Shown here piece by piece: positions 46,341 through 47,383 of a DNA stretch of 47,383 nucleotides. Source of the DNA: Nemertoderma westbladi (Eukaryota; Xenacoelomorpha; Nemertodermatida; Nemertodermatidae); the NCBI GenBank assembly GCA_032718475.1, contig JAUCBJ010004790.1, forward strand, positions 1 through 47,383. The letters are read 5' to 3'. The translations under genes were made by a program, and so were the position numbers. The notes under the pieces are model-generated. The model made no database searches. It was not told where the DNA came from and saw only the letters and a program-made list of their open reading frames with translations. Every line of letters starts with the position of its first letter. Position 1 is the stretch's first letter.

Positions 46341-47290
46341 GAGCCGCCAACCGCCTACCCATGTCCTTAATATTTAATCAGAACCTCTTCAGTCTGTCCA
46401 GTCCGCATGTCGGTGCCCTTGAACACCCACTGCACTAAGATAAAGCTTTTCTGCCATAGGCAGTCAGCTCACATCACCTTGTCGCATTGGGGACCCGACC
46501 TGCTTAGGGTGTCAATTAACTGAATAAATGAAGCTAGTCTATTGACTGGCCTCAGGTTCACCAATGGTTTGGTTGGTCGGGGTGGAACATGAGAGTAGCC
46601 TCCCCCCTCACAATCTGGCCTACCTGGTGACCCAGGGTTTGGGCCGAAAGGTCATCAGGAAAGGGACTCACAGAATTGTTGGCCGCTCTCTCTCCAGTAG
46701 GGGGTGAGACAGGCAGCTGGTGAGGAGATAACTGATGCCTGTGATGCCAATTGTGTCTGGTAATTCCACTAGCCTCAAGTGGCCGGATCTCCGCATTACT
46801 AATGTAATCCATAGTGGGGTTGGGGGGTACTTTTTTGCCGAGTCAGCTCTCGGGGCAAATACCACACCCTGGTTTGCCATTCCACAGGGTGGGTGCCGCA
46901 GTGGAGTCAGATATGAGGCCCATACCTACTCTGACGCACATGACCCACCATTGGCTGTGCTGCTCATCTGCTGGGCCATGCCCTTTACCCCTGCTGCCAT
47001 CAGGTACAGGTCGCAGTGAAGTGCACTCAGAGTGGACATGAAAACACTCTACTCCTGTTCAGCCATTGGTAGATCACCATCTGCCTGGCCAGGCCATATA
47101 CACCTGCAGCCAAGTATATGGATTCTTAATCCAGGACCAAAGGCTTCCCTATCCCAGAAAGAAGGGGGTCCTAGTTACAGGACCAGATTTGCCCTAGTAA
47201 GAGGGTCTATGCAGCCACAAATGACACCTCCTTTATGCTGCATGGAGGTGTCAAGTTTTCTTGATCAATGATCTAGAATACCTGACCTGA
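46341..47290 (-). repeat. LINE B upstream region and dispersed repeat (copy of 18190-18885)
   Basis: 46470-46560 matches in reverse the start of the LINE B copy at 6361-6470 (GGGGACCC / GCGACAAG block). 46630-47290 matches 18190-18885 closely. This could be a long 5' UTR or an adjacent independent repeat. No credible protein is encoded. Confidence 0.6.
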
Positions 47291-47383
47291 CCACAGCTGA
47301 CCACAGCTACGGCCGCGATTACCCTTATTTTATGAAACTGCATGCACCCGGCCTCTTTTGTACAGTATAATTCGTGAATAAAA
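47291..47383. other. Window end, no recognised feature
   Basis: Short AT-rich tail following the CTGACCACAG repeats; nothing recognised. Confidence 0.4.

Overview
This window looks like genomic DNA from an invertebrate metazoan, probably aquatic. It is AT-rich, has introns and is dominated by transposable elements. The evidence is spliced, mostly phase-1 extracellular domain exons, a BEL/Pao LTR element, RTE-like and L2/CR1-like LINEs, a Harbinger element, many terminal-inverted-repeat (TIR) elements, tRNA-derived SINEs and a hammerhead ribozyme array. I cannot name the phylum. I saw no rRNA, no intact tRNA gene, no CRISPR array and no prokaryotic operon.

The only convincing host gene lies on the minus strand, from a start codon at 30474 to at least 7924. 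I reconstructed eight exons by reading both strands. Splice phases agree at all seven junctions, and the exons add up to 1284 coding bases (428 codons). The order is signal peptide, PAN/apple domain (split by a GC-AG intron), a short uncharacterised Cys-containing exon, a thrombospondin type 1-like exon, two identical calcium-binding EGF exons, and a PLAT/LH2 domain split over two exons 8.25 kb apart. The reading frame is still open at the last exon, so the 3' end of the gene is outside the window or not recognised. This predicts a secreted or cell-surface multidomain protein.

Its introns hold most of the curiosities. Intron 2 has a 2.2-kb TIR element. Intron 3 has a tandem array of tRNA-like units, each carrying a complete minimal hammerhead ribozyme motif. 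Intron 4 has a 2.9-kb TIR transposon with an L2/CR1-like LINE inside it; its empty target site survives in the paralogous segment of intron 5. Intron 7 begins with about 22 copies of a 52-bp minisatellite whose repeat boundary is the 5' splice site itself, followed by a LINE.

Left of the gene (1-7900) are a Harbinger element with about 115-bp TIRs, a fragment of LINE family A, a 32-bp perfect palindrome, a solo LTR (5-bp target duplication) carrying a 15-bp minisatellite, a TTAA-flanked poly-G TIR element and a degenerate LINE family B copy. Right of the gene (32346-43490) are an LTR related to the solo LTR and a decayed BEL/Pao gag-pro-pol on the plus strand. The integrase of that element is split by a 1.1-kb LINE B insertion with a 13-bp target duplication and a chimeric 5' end. 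A longer LINE B copy (minus strand, two internal stops in its main frame) and its upstream repeat fill 43490-47290.
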